In this document: piece after piece, positions 25,369-34,498 of the stretch
Layout: each line of letters begins with the position of its first letter
Numbering within the stretch: the first letter of the stretch is position 1
Assembly: GCA_034435835.1 (NCBI GenBank)
Contig: DAOTWF010000030.1
Span: 62,001-126,000, forward strand
Direction of reading: 5' to 3'
DNA from: CALJTV01 sp034435835
GTDB taxonomy: Bacteria > Chloroflexota > Dehalococcoidia > GIF9 > UBA5629
DNA length: 64,000 nucleotides
Made by a program: the position numbers and the translations under genes
Notes under the pieces: generated by a model
Seen by the model: the letters and a program-made list of their open reading frames with translations, nothing else
What the model was told of the DNA's origin: nothing
Databases searched by the model: none

Positions 25369-27756
25369 ATGACAACCAGGCAAGCCGTCACGGTTGATTC
25401 GCCGCTGGGAAAGGCGGAGCCGGACAGCACGGGGGCACCTGTCACAGTAGTATGCCTTGACCCGCTGCAAGCCTACGTAGGGGTTCCCGATCTGCTCAAA
25501 AAGGTTATCGATGAGTCAAGCGCCGAAGCCTGGCAGAAGATAAGGGAAAGGATAGACTACATCTACAATAACCTGGCTTTGGCTCTAAGCCTTCTGGACA
25601 GGGTGACCAACTTCAGCCGGACGGTGAAATCGGAGGTCGCGACTGGCAAGAAGCTACTTTTCAAACCAAACCTGGTGGCGCCTACAAGCCTCGACCCTAT
25701 AACACACGGTGAGGGACCAGGCGACAGCGCCTGCACCAACTGGACGTTTATCGCAGCCCTGATGCGCTGGTTCCATGACGTCCTGGAAATCGATTACTTT
25801 AACATGATGCTCGGCGAAGCTGCCAGCGCCGCTGCCATGAACGCAGGCTACTACACCCACGCCTTCGGCAAAGGCAGGAGGATCACCACTGAAGCTGTAA
25901 TAGAGGGGCGCAGCGGCGACTTCTACGGCGGCTGGGGCTTCTACTTCGTGAGGAAGTACCTCGCCGAGAGCCATCCGTCATCCCATGAGGATGACCCCCT
26001 GAACGGCTACGAAGAAAGCGTCGCCGGCAAATACCTACCTCCTGGCAGAGCGGGTAACTGCTTGATGGTCTATGACCTCAACCGTACCCACGACATAAAA
26101 GGCAAAGCTCGGACTGTGCCGGTACCCAATGGCGCCAACTTTAAAGAAATAACCCTGCACAAAATCATCGTGGGCGGCAACCCCTCCGACCCCGCAGACC
26201 TTAAAAACTATCCCGGCTGTGTCCTCATCAACGCACCACGCCTTAAAATCCACGCTATAGACCTGATAACCAACGCCATCAAAAACCTGGGCATAGGCCT
26301 GTACCCACAGGAAGCCGCCAAGGACGGGATGGGTGGCACTAAATGGAAGTACGCCTACCCCTACAAGCCGGGACCAGGGATGAAGACCGAACTGCCCCAT
26401 CAGGTCTGGGTGCCCAAACTGGACGAGAGCACCGGATTACCGCTGAAAGACAAGGGCGGTAAATATATCGTCACCAGAACAGCCGGTATGTCCGGCACGC
26501 AGGCAGATATCGTCACGACAGTAAAGAGCCAGGGTATCTTCATGCTCCATGTCGTTGATGCCATTCAGGCGGTGAACATAGACCACCAGGGCATTGGCTT
26601 GGGAGCCAAAGTAAACGAGGGGCTTATCCTGGCATCCCTCGACCCGGTAGCCCTGGACCTGTGTTGTGCCCGCTACATGTTCAAGACCATCCCCATGGCT
26701 GAGGCAAGAAAAATTGCCCGCAAGAACGACCTTGCCACCGACTTCCTGCAACGCGTGCCCATAGCCAGGGTCGAGGGTCAGGACATCGTCATCGAACAGG
26801 GCTTCGATTCCCCTCTGCTGCGCTATAACCTGTATAAATACGCCGAAGCCAGAGGGCTGGGCTCACAAAAATACCACGTTATCGGCTGGGACACCACCGC
26901 ACAAATACCCGTGTCATCGCTCTGGGGACATCTCGGGCAGGTGGCAGGTGGGGAATTCCGCGAGCTGATGACCGGCGAGTTCTACTACAGTCCCGGAAAG
27001 CTGCTCTGGGACTGCCAGCGTACCGTGCTCAGTTATCTGGAAGCCAACGACAGGCTCACCGGTTCAACCTATTACCGGGAGGTGATGTCCGAATTTGACG
27101 AGGATAAAGACGGGGTTATCGGCTATGATGAGAAAGGTCGGAACGGGCTATGGCAGACGATCCTGCGGCTGGCTTCCCGCGGCATGCAGGTAACCGGAGC
27201 GGAAAAATACGGCTTCCTGCACGGCTCCTTCCTTATCACCGCACTGCGCCTCAAATACCTCAACGCCCAATGGAACCCCGACGGCTATGATTTCGGTAAG
27301 TCATACCCCGTACTGCAGGCGGTAGCCATTGGCCTCACCATGTCGCGCACACCTGTGGAGGGCAAAGACCCCCTCTTCCCCTCGATGACTTGGGGAAAGG
27401 GCAAGCTCCCCAGCCTCCAGTTTGCCAGCTATATGTCAACGGCAACCGCAATATATGGCCGCGGCTTTCCCACCAAGGTCAGCCTGCCCTCGCTCTACGG
27501 CTTAGCTTTCCAGTATGCTGATAAGACCCTCAATGGAGCCAGCTACACCGGCAGCCCGGGACCAGCAAGCGACCGCCGCGCCGTCGACCGGTATATCGAG
27601 GCAGTATCCCGGGGGACAAGTCCTCTGGACTTCGTCCTCTACGTCCCACCTGGCTTCGGCAACCTTGGAGGAAAGCCCGCCCCTAACGTGGAGGAGACAA
27701 CAGATCCCCACAAAATCTTCACCGTCACCTTCAACAAAGGCAGGGAACGCTGGTAA
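25369..27756 (+). CDS. DUF362-type protein with an EF-hand calcium loop
   Basis: A 795-residue protein. The DUF362 hallmarks are near residues 100 (LLFKPNLV) and 285-310 (VLINAPRLKIHAIDLITNAI). No ferredoxin cysteine clusters are seen, unlike many DUF362 proteins. Residues 577-588 (DEDKDGVIGYDE) are a perfect 12-residue EF-hand loop, so Ca2+ binding is likely. No signal peptide is evident. The function of DUF362 is not established. The strong AAGGAGG start and position between the Fe-S/FAD genes and the CoA genes suggest it belongs to the same pathway. It is far longer than a simple DUF362 domain (about 200-250 residues). Confidence 0.75.
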   Translation: MTTRQAVTVDSPLGKAEPDSTGAPVTVVCLDPLQAYVGVPDLLKKVIDESSAEAWQKIRERIDYIYNNLALALSLLDRVTNFSRTVKSEVATGKKLLFKPNLVAPTSLDPITHGEGPGDSACTNWTFIAALMRWFHDVLEIDYFNMMLGEAASAAAMNAGYYTHAFGKGRRITTEAVIEGRSGDFYGGWGFYFVRKYLAESHPSSHEDDPLNGYEESVAGKYLPPGRAGNCLMVYDLNRTHDIKGKARTVPVPNGANFKEITLHKIIVGGNPSDPADLKNYPGCVLINAPRLKIHAIDLITNAIKNLGIGLYPQEAAKDGMGGTKWKYAYPYKPGPGMKTELPHQVWVPKLDESTGLPLKDKGGKYIVTRTAGMSGTQADIVTTVKSQGIFMLHVVDAIQAVNIDHQGIGLGAKVNEGLILASLDPVALDLCCARYMFKTIPMAEARKIARKNDLATDFLQRVPIARVEGQDIVIEQGFDSPLLRYNLYKYAEARGLGSQKYHVIGWDTTAQIPVSSLWGHLGQVAGGEFRELMTGEFYYSPGKLLWDCQRTVLSYLEANDRLTGSTYYREVMSEFDEDKDGVIGYDEKGRNGLWQTILRLASRGMQVTGAEKYGFLHGSFLITALRLKYLNAQWNPDGYDFGKSYPVLQAVAIGLTMSRTPVEGKDPLFPSMTWGKGKLPSLQFASYMSTATAIYGRGFPTKVSLPSLYGLAFQYADKTLNGASYTGSPGPASDRRAVDRYIEAVSRGTSPLDFVLYVPPGFGNLGGKPAPNVEETTDPHKIFTVTFNKGRERW

Positions 27757-27797
27757 AAGCAAAGCCAGCATAACGACTGATAGATAAGGAGGCAAAA

Positions 27798-28562
27798 ATG
27801 GCAAAAGATGTCGTGCTCTATGAGGTAAAGGATAAAATCGCCTGCATTACACTGAACAACCCGGATAACCGCAATAGGCTCGACCCGAATATGTGCCTCG
27901 CCCTAGGCGAGGCATGGGATCAGTTCGCCAAGGACGATGACGCCTGGGTGGCGCTGCTCAGCGCCAACGGTAAGGACTTCTGCCGTGGCGCCGATCTCAA
28001 GCATGAAGGGCTTCTGAAATACCTGCGCCGTGCCTTCCCGCCAAACGGGACCAGGATACTGAAACCGATCGTCGGCGCCGTCCACGGCATGGTCGCCGGC
28101 AGCGGCTTCGGTCTGGCAACGTACGGCACCGACATCACCTACGCTACCAAAGACACCCAGTTCGTCTTCGCTGAGGTCTGGGTGGGGATCGTGGGAGGTA
28201 TAGTGGAGTATGTACCCTACATGCCCTTCAAAATCTCTCTAGAGTTCCTGCTGTCCGGACAGCCGATGAGCGGCGAGCGGGCTTACGAGGTTGGGCTGGT
28301 CAACCACGTTTGCAAGGACAAAGACGAAATGATGACTGAAGCCACCAAAATGGCTAAAATAATCAGCGAAAACGCGCCGCTCACCATCCGCGCTATCAAA
28401 TATGGGCAGTACAAGCACAGGGTGGAGGCGCAGAGAAAAGCAATGCGCGCCGCCCGTAAGGAATTCGAGGTTTTCATAAAGCCACAGCTTGAGAGCGAGG
28501 ACTTCAAGGAGGGCAGGGCTGCTCTGTTCGAAAATAGAAAACCGGTGTTCAAGGGCAAATAA
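27798..28562 (+). CDS. Enoyl-CoA hydratase/isomerase family protein (crotonase)
   Basis: A 254-residue crotonase-fold enzyme acting on acyl-CoA in the cytoplasm. The oxyanion-hole segments are present: GKDFCRGADL near residue 55 and VHGMVAGSGFGLAT near residue 95. A Glu in the next helix (FAEVWVGIVGG) is a candidate catalytic residue. The exact reaction (hydratase, isomerase, decarboxylase) cannot be assigned from these motifs. Start ATG follows TAAGGAGG. It lies 41 bases after the DUF362 gene and 75 before a CoA-transferase gene, suggesting a CoA-thioester catabolic step. Confidence 0.9.
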   Translation: MAKDVVLYEVKDKIACITLNNPDNRNRLDPNMCLALGEAWDQFAKDDDAWVALLSANGKDFCRGADLKHEGLLKYLRRAFPPNGTRILKPIVGAVHGMVAGSGFGLATYGTDITYATKDTQFVFAEVWVGIVGGIVEYVPYMPFKISLEFLLSGQPMSGERAYEVGLVNHVCKDKDEMMTEATKMAKIISENAPLTIRAIKYGQYKHRVEAQRKAMRAARKEFEVFIKPQLESEDFKEGRAALFENRKPVFKGK

Positions 28563-28637
28563 GCCGCTTAGAATACAGCCAGTATTGACGTCGGCACACC
28601 GTGACCAGAGCCGGACTCCAAGTGATGGTGGGGTAAA

Positions 28638-29837
28638 ATGCCACAGGAAAGAACATTACAGGGAATAAGAGTCCTGGACTTCTCCCGTTACATCGCCGGA
28701 CCATACTGCTGCATGCTCCTCGCCGATATGGGGGCTGAGGTTATCAGGGTAGAACCGCCCGGAGGTGCCGAGGACAGGAATCTGGGCCCCTTCAGTCCCG
28801 ATGGGCAGGCACTGGTCTACGGCTTCATCCTCCAGCGCAACAAGAAGAACATCACCCTGAACTTACGAAAAGCCGAGGCTGGAGAACTGCTGCAAGGGCT
28901 CGTATCAAAGTCGGATGTGCTGGTGCACAATTTCCCGCCGGGCACCGAGGAGGCAAAGATCCTAGACTACAGTTCTCTAAGACAGCTAAACCCGGCGCTC
29001 ATCGAGGCGATAATCACCGGCTTCGGTCAGTATGGACCTTATGCCGAAAGGACCTGTTTCGATTCCATCGCCCAGGCGATGTCCGGCGCCATGAGCTACA
29101 CCGGCTTCCCCGGCAGCCCGCCCACCAGAGCAGGTGTGCAGTACGTTGATTTTTCCACCGGGCTGTCAGCAGCGCTGGGAATTGCCCTGGCTCTCCTGCA
29201 CCGACAGAAGACCGGCAAGGGGCAACTGGTGGATGTTTCCCTGTTCGACGTCGCCCTGTCCTTTGTCGCCGCCGCCGGGGTGGCGGCGGAATACAAACTT
29301 CTGGGGGAAATCCGCCCCCGGGTGGGCAACAGCTCCTTCTACGCCTACGCCAATAGCTTCCAGGCAAAGGACGGCTGGGTGATGATCAACGTGGTGGGCA
29401 ACAGCGCCTGGCGCCGTTTCTGCCGGGCGCTGGGGAGGGATGACCTTGCCAGCGACCCCAGATTCAAGGACAACCTCTCCCGCTATCTCAACCGCGAGGA
29501 AATCAACTCCATCGTCGCCGGCTGGACAAGAGAGAAAACGGTCGAAGAGGTAACCCGCATCCTCGAAGCCGCCAGGGTACCCTGCGGACCGATAAGGAAC
29601 ATGGCTGATATCTACCAGGACCCCCAGGTCACCGCCAGGGAGATGCTGGTGGAAATCGAGCAACCGGGCGCGGGCACAGTCCCGATGCCCGGCATCGCCA
29701 TAAAGCTTTCCGGGACACCCGGCGGCATAGACTCCCCAGCAGCAAGCCTCGGCGAACACAACCTCGAAATCTACTGTCACCTCCTTGGCTTAAGCGACCA
29801 GCAACTAGCCGATTACAGGGACAGAGGAGTTATCTAA
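28638..29837 (+). CDS. CaiB/BaiF family III CoA-transferase
   Basis: A 399-residue family III CoA-transferase. N-terminal stretch LDFSRYIAGPYCCMLLADMGAEVIRVEPP is typical (seen at residues 14-42). The catalytic Asp is in the CFDSIAQAMSG motif near residue 140. It would move CoA between a carboxylic acid and an acyl-CoA donor. Paired with the neighbouring crotonase, it suggests activation of an organic acid to its CoA ester followed by conversion on the crotonase. The substrate is not predictable from the sequence. Confidence 0.92.
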   Translation: MPQERTLQGIRVLDFSRYIAGPYCCMLLADMGAEVIRVEPPGGAEDRNLGPFSPDGQALVYGFILQRNKKNITLNLRKAEAGELLQGLVSKSDVLVHNFPPGTEEAKILDYSSLRQLNPALIEAIITGFGQYGPYAERTCFDSIAQAMSGAMSYTGFPGSPPTRAGVQYVDFSTGLSAALGIALALLHRQKTGKGQLVDVSLFDVALSFVAAAGVAAEYKLLGEIRPRVGNSSFYAYANSFQAKDGWVMINVVGNSAWRRFCRALGRDDLASDPRFKDNLSRYLNREEINSIVAGWTREKTVEEVTRILEAARVPCGPIRNMADIYQDPQVTAREMLVEIEQPGAGTVPMPGIAIKLSGTPGGIDSPAASLGEHNLEIYCHLLGLSDQQLADYRDRGVI

Positions 29838-29909
29838 CCCCCACCACGAAGACTGCCCTGAAAACAAAGGTACCACCAAAGTACCACAGGCATTCAGTCC
29901 GACCAGTAC

Positions 29910-29938
29910 TTGACAGCGCAATGATGTGCGCATATGAT
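29910..29938 (+). promoter_or_regulatory. Promoter of the two-component cassette
   Basis: Perfect TTGACA (29910-29915), a 17-bp spacer, TATGAT (29933-29938). Predicted start near 29945, about 68 bases before the GTG at 30013. Confidence 0.72.
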
Positions 29939-30012
29939 ATGTACGACGAACATTCTTAGCTACGCAAGCCCGGACTGACAGGGTATAGCAAGGTGGGATG
30001 GGAAAGTAAGGG

Positions 30013-31821
30013 GTGAAGAGTAAAACTGGTGTTGCGGGGATACTTCTGGCGGCAAGTCTTCTTCTGCTCTGTCTGCCATCTCTACACGTTTTCACCTCGA
30101 CCACAGTTGTATCCGCGGACAGCTCGCTGACAGTGAGGGTCGGCATCTACGAAAACAAGCCCAAGATATTCACCGATGAACAGGGTGTCCCCTCCGGCTT
30201 CTGGGTGGACATCGTGGAGTATATTGCCTCCCAAGAAGGCTGGAAGATACAGTACGTGCACGGCACCTGGCAGCAGTGTCTGGAAAGGCTGGAGAACGGT
30301 GAGATAGACGTAATGCCAGACGTCGCCTACACTCAGGAAAGAGCCCAAAAATACGAATTTTCCCGTGAGCCCGTCTACACAAGCTGGTCAACCGTCTACA
30401 CCCGTCCCGGCTTACGCATAGAGTCCATCCTCGACCTGCAGGGGAAAAATGTGGCCGTCATGAAGGGCAGCGTTAACTACGAAGGTCCCGAGGGGATAAA
30501 GCAACTGGCGAAGTCCTATGGCATCGACTGCACCTTCACCGAAGTTGACAGCTACCAGAAGGTGTTCGAGCTGGTGGCAAACGGGGATGTCGATGCGGGC
30601 GTGGTGAGCAAGGACTTCGGGCACCAGCATGAGACAGAGTACCGTCTGGCAAAGACCGCCATCATCTTCCAGCCCTCCCTCCTCCACTTCGCTTTTCCCA
30701 AAGGTTCCAGCCTCACACCCCACCTCATCGAGAGGATAGACAACCATATGACGGCGCTCAAAAACGATGGTAAGTCCTTCTATTACCAGTCGCTAGAAAG
30801 GTGGTTTGGGGTGAAGCCGTCCAGCAGAGCGGTTGTCCCCATGTGGCTTATCTGGGGGCTGGTAGCCGCGGGGGGGGTAGCCTTGCTGCTGGCTGCCGGC
30901 AACTTTATTCTCAGGGCACAGGTCGCTGCCAGAACCAGGGAACTGATCGAGGAAATCAGGGAGCGCCGGCTGGCTGAGGAAAAGCTGGTAAGGTACCGCC
31001 AGCACCTGGAAAAACTGGTCGAGACGAGGACCGCCGAGCTTACACAAAAGAACCTGGCACTCGAACAGGCAAACATCCGTCTTCAGGAAATCGACCGCCT
31101 AAAATCGGTGTTCCTCGCCAGCATGAGCCATGAGCTCCGCACCCCACTGAACTCTATAATCGGCTTCACCGGCATACTTCTCCAGGGCATGGCTGGGGGG
31201 ATTAACGATGAACAGCGCAAACAGCTCACCATAATTAAAAGCAGCGCCAGCCACCTGCTGAATTTGATTAACGACATCCTCGACATCTCCAAGATAGAGG
31301 CGGGCAGGGTTGAGCTGTTCCCCGAGGAAATTAAGCTGGACGACATGGTAAAGGACATAGCCCATACCTTCTCCCCGATGGTAGACCAGAAAGGATTGCA
31401 ACTGGTCACAGAAATACCGGAGGGCATATCGCTCGTCACGGATAAACGGCGTCTGAAACAGGCACTGATAAACCTGGTGAGCAACGCCGTGAAGTTCACC
31501 GAGAGGGGGACGATCAGGCTCTCAGCCACGGTCATCGATGGGGCAAAACTTGAGCTCCGCGTCAGCGATACCGGGCCAGGGATAAAGGAGGAGGACATGG
31601 CTAAGCTTTTCGAGCCCTTTCAGCAAATCAGTGCCTCGCTGACCAAAAGGCATGATGGGACAGGCCTGGGACTGTACCTGACCAAGAAACTGGCGAGCCT
31701 CCTCGGCGGCGATATCACCGCAAAAAGTCAGTACGGTCAGGGTAGTGAGTTCACCCTTACAATTCCGCTGCGGTGCACACCAGCAAAGGAGACAAAAAAC
31801 GAAACGCATACTGGTAGTTGA
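30013..31821 (+). CDS. Membrane sensor histidine kinase with a periplasmic solute-binding domain
   Basis: A 602-residue kinase. Residues 1-36: signal-peptide-like segment ending near VVSA. Residues about 38-255: a SBP_bac_3 (amino-acid/ligand-binding) domain facing outside. Residues about 275-300: a membrane helix. A coiled coil of about 60 residues follows, then HisKA with the phospho-His motif MSHELRTPLN, then HATPase with DTGPGI and GTGLGL. Ligand binding outside would drive autophosphorylation inside. The start is GTG 30013, with purines directly adjacent rather than spaced; an in-frame stop just upstream rules out a longer form. It overlaps the next gene. Confidence 0.9.
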   Translation: MKSKTGVAGILLAASLLLLCLPSLHVFTSTTVVSADSSLTVRVGIYENKPKIFTDEQGVPSGFWVDIVEYIASQEGWKIQYVHGTWQQCLERLENGEIDVMPDVAYTQERAQKYEFSREPVYTSWSTVYTRPGLRIESILDLQGKNVAVMKGSVNYEGPEGIKQLAKSYGIDCTFTEVDSYQKVFELVANGDVDAGVVSKDFGHQHETEYRLAKTAIIFQPSLLHFAFPKGSSLTPHLIERIDNHMTALKNDGKSFYYQSLERWFGVKPSSRAVVPMWLIWGLVAAGGVALLLAAGNFILRAQVAARTRELIEEIRERRLAEEKLVRYRQHLEKLVETRTAELTQKNLALEQANIRLQEIDRLKSVFLASMSHELRTPLNSIIGFTGILLQGMAGGINDEQRKQLTIIKSSASHLLNLINDILDISKIEAGRVELFPEEIKLDDMVKDIAHTFSPMVDQKGLQLVTEIPEGISLVTDKRRLKQALINLVSNAVKFTERGTIRLSATVIDGAKLELRVSDTGPGIKEEDMAKLFEPFQQISASLTKRHDGTGLGLYLTKKLASLLGGDITAKSQYGQGSEFTLTIPLRCTPAKETKNETHTGS

Positions 31822-32164
31822 GGACAACGAAGACAACCTCTACCTCACCAGATTCATACTGGAGAAAAACGGCTATCAGGTGATAGAGGCAAAGAATGGT
31901 ATCCACGGCGTCGAGCTGGCAATAAGTGAGAAGCCAGACCTCATCCTCATGGACATCCAGTTGCCCGATATCAACGGCTTAGAGGCGGTGAGGAGAATAA
32001 GGGCGCTGGAAATAGACCGTGAGACACCCATAGTGGCACTCACCTCCTACGCCATGCCCGGTGACAGGGAGAAAGCACTGGCAGCCGGCTGTACTGGCTA
32101 CATCGAAAAGCCTATAAACCCGGACACCTTTATGGCGGAGATAGAGAAGTTTTTGACACCATGA
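31799..32164 (+). CDS. Single-domain response regulator (receiver only)
   Basis: About 121 residues, all receiver domain: acidic pocket VVEDNED, phospho-acceptor Asp in LILMDIQLP, Thr/Ser in VALTS, and Lys in YIEKP. No output domain, so it probably relays phosphate between the kinases on each side (Spo0F-like). The usual start of such proteins is MKRILVVEDN; here the corresponding codon at 31799 is ACG, with AAAGGAG seven bases upstream (31785-31791). The only standard in-frame start, GTG 31745, would add an unlike 18-residue tail and has no good ribosome site. It overlaps the kinase gene by 23 bases. Confidence 0.8.
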   Translation, partial: TKRILVVEDNEDNLYLTRFILEKNGYQVIEAKNGIHGVELAISEKPDLILMDIQLPDINGLEAVRRIRALEIDRETPIVALTSYAMPGDREKALAAGCTGYIEKPINPDTFMAEIEKFLTP

Positions 32165-32186
32165 CCATGCCCGGTGGAGGAACAAA

Positions 32187-34241
32187 ATGAAGATCCTCAT
32201 CGTCGACGACAACAGAGACAACATCTACTTACTGGAGACCATGCTCAAAGCAGAAGGCTATAAAGTGGTGCCCACCAGCAACGGCGCCGAGGCTCTGGAA
32301 AAGCTACGTGCCGAGAGTTTCGACATGGTCATCGCCGACATCCTCATGCCGGTCATGGACGGCTTCCAGCTCTGCCGCGAGTGCAAGACCGATGAAAAAC
32401 TGAAGCATATCCCCTTTGTCTTCTACACCGCTACCTATGTGAACGAGAAAGACGAAGAACTTGCCCTGGCGCTGGGTGCCGATAAGTTCATCAGAAAGCC
32501 AATCGAACCGGACGAGTTTATGAGCATCATCCGGGAGTTCGTCAAGCACATCGAAACAGCAAGACCGGTACCTAGAGAGCCGGCGGTTGAGGAAGAAGCG
32601 GAGGTGCTGAAGCTGTACTCCGAACGCCTGGTACATAAGCTCGAGAAGAAGATGCTTGACCTGGAAAAAGAGGTTGAGCAGCGCCAGAGGCTGGAGGAAG
32701 AGTTGCGCCGTGCCGAAGAAAAATACCGGCTCATCACCGAAAACACCAGGGACATAATCGTCACCACAGACATGGACCTCAACATCACCTATGTCAGCCC
32801 CTCTGTCCAGTACCTCGGGACGCGCACGCCGGGAGAAATCGTCGCCACACCGCTGGAAACCCTCGTGGCACCGGCCTCCTTCGAAACGATAAGGAGGACC
32901 TTAGCCGAGGAGCTACCTCTAGCAGAGAGCCCCACCAGAGACCCGGCGCGGTCCAGGGTGCTCGAGGTGGAAATCGTCCGCGAGGACGGCACCGCGGTAC
33001 CGGTGGAGGCACGGGTAAACTTTCTCCGCGATGCTGGGGGAAAACCAACGGGGCTCATAGCTGTGTTACGCGATATCACCGAGCGCAAGAAGGCTGAGGA
33101 GAAAAGGAAACTGCTGGAGCTCCAAGCCCAAGCCGCCAGCCGCCTGGCATCCATCGGCGAGATGGCTGCCGGCATTGCCCATGAGATAAATAACCCCCTC
33201 ACCGGCGTGGTCGGCTACGCACAGTTGCTGCTGAGCCGCCCAGATGTACCGCCCGATATAAAGGCAGACCTCACCGTCATCAACGACTGCGCCCAGAGGG
33301 TCGCTGACATCGTGAGGAGACTGCTCACCTTTGCCCGCCAGACCAAGCCGGAGCGAAAGCTGGTGGATGTTAACATGCTGGTGCAAAGCACACTGACCCT
33401 GCGGGCTTACAGCCTGAAGATGAACAACATCGCAGTCACCACCCACCTCGACCCCCGCCTGCCCGCCACGGTAGCTGACCCGGGCCAGATACAGCAGGTG
33501 CTGTTCAACCTGATCGCCAACGCTGAGACAGAGATGAGGCTAGCCCACGGTAAGGGCAACCTCACCATCACCACCGAGAGGGTGGACAACACCATCAGGA
33601 TTGCGGTCAAGGACGACGGTCCAGGGATAAAGCCTGAGATTATGGACCGGATTTTTGACCCCTTTTTCACCACCAGAGAGGCAGGGCAGGGCACGGGCTT
33701 GGGGCTCAGTATTTGCTATGGGATAGTAACCGAACATAACGGCAGGATTTATGCTGAAAGCAAGCCCGGCGAAGGCGCCACCTTTATAGTGGAGCTGCCA
33801 GTAGTCACACCACCAGAACCTGCCCAGAAGGTCGCCGAAAAACCATCCAAAAGTGCGAAAGCCACCATACTGGTGGTGGACGATGAGCAGGTGATCAGGG
33901 ACCTGACGGTCCACGCCCTTACCGAACAGGGACACAGGGTGGATACCACGCATAGTGCCAGCGAAGCGCTGAAAAAAATCAAGCGGCGAAAGTACGATTT
34001 GCTGCTCATAGACATCAAACTTCCAGATAGGAGCGGTATGGAACTTTACAGACAGGTCAAGGAGATGGACAGCTCGCTGGCTCAAAAGGTGCTGTTTATC
34101 ACCGGCGACATCATGAGTCCCGACACCAGGAGGTTCCTTGCCGAGACCGGAGCAGCGTATATAGAAAAGCCGTTCGATGTCGAGCAGCTAAGCCGCGAGG
34201 TACAACGCGCCCTGACCACAAACAAAAGGCTGAAAGCTTAA
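32187..34241 (+). CDS. Hybrid histidine kinase: receiver - PAS - HisKA - HATPase - receiver
   Basis: A 684-residue soluble protein. Residues 1-120: receiver with Asp in MVIADILMP. A coiled coil leads into a PAS sensor domain (about 180-300). HisKA follows with the phospho-His motif GIAHEINNPLTGV, then HATPase with DDGPGIKP and GTGLGL. The last about 120 residues are a second receiver with Asp in LLLIDIKLP. No membrane segment. The order suggests phosphate passes from the membrane kinase via the single-domain receiver. No DNA-binding output domain is encoded in the cassette. Start ATG follows GGTGGAGG. Confidence 0.9.
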   Translation: MKILIVDDNRDNIYLLETMLKAEGYKVVPTSNGAEALEKLRAESFDMVIADILMPVMDGFQLCRECKTDEKLKHIPFVFYTATYVNEKDEELALALGADKFIRKPIEPDEFMSIIREFVKHIETARPVPREPAVEEEAEVLKLYSERLVHKLEKKMLDLEKEVEQRQRLEEELRRAEEKYRLITENTRDIIVTTDMDLNITYVSPSVQYLGTRTPGEIVATPLETLVAPASFETIRRTLAEELPLAESPTRDPARSRVLEVEIVREDGTAVPVEARVNFLRDAGGKPTGLIAVLRDITERKKAEEKRKLLELQAQAASRLASIGEMAAGIAHEINNPLTGVVGYAQLLLSRPDVPPDIKADLTVINDCAQRVADIVRRLLTFARQTKPERKLVDVNMLVQSTLTLRAYSLKMNNIAVTTHLDPRLPATVADPGQIQQVLFNLIANAETEMRLAHGKGNLTITTERVDNTIRIAVKDDGPGIKPEIMDRIFDPFFTTREAGQGTGLGLSICYGIVTEHNGRIYAESKPGEGATFIVELPVVTPPEPAQKVAEKPSKSAKATILVVDDEQVIRDLTVHALTEQGHRVDTTHSASEALKKIKRRKYDLLLIDIKLPDRSGMELYRQVKEMDSSLAQKVLFITGDIMSPDTRRFLAETGAAYIEKPFDVEQLSREVQRALTTNKRLKA

Positions 34242-34393
34242 CCAGCCGCACAAAGAATGATGTATACGTTCGCCGCCAGCAGCGCCATGCCGATGAAAAT
34301 AAACAGGGCTACCAGAAAGTATGGGGTCGCCTCAGCCATGGCAAGCCCTAAAAAGAAACCGACGAAAAAAGCCAAAACCTTCACCCGAGACAC
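34238..34393 (-). CDS. Small two-helix membrane protein (51 residues)
   Basis: A GTG at 34393 with GAGGGG about seven bases upstream opens a 51-residue frame that starts MSRVKVLAFFVGFFLGLAMA and ends ILCAAG. Two hydrophobic helices (about 5-20 and 25-47) are split by a short Glu-Ala-Thr-Pro turn, giving a small hairpin membrane protein. A perfect TTGACA-17-TAAGAT promoter lies upstream (34499-34527). The stop overlaps the stop of the convergent hybrid kinase gene. No family recognised. The roughly 100-base leader also holds a 22-codon frame beginning ATG near 34476, rich in Trp, Arg and Leu, which might be a leader peptide. Confidence 0.65.
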   Translation of the reverse strand: MSRVKVLAFFVGFFLGLAMAEATPYFLVALFIFIGMALLAANVYIILCAAG

Positions 34394-34498
34394 GGGTCAC
34401 CCCTCTACTAACACTATCCACAACCGGACCAGCCTACTAGCAGCCCGGTGTGCCGCCAGCCCCGGAGGACGAGCCTTGCCATACTCACTTCTGAATCT

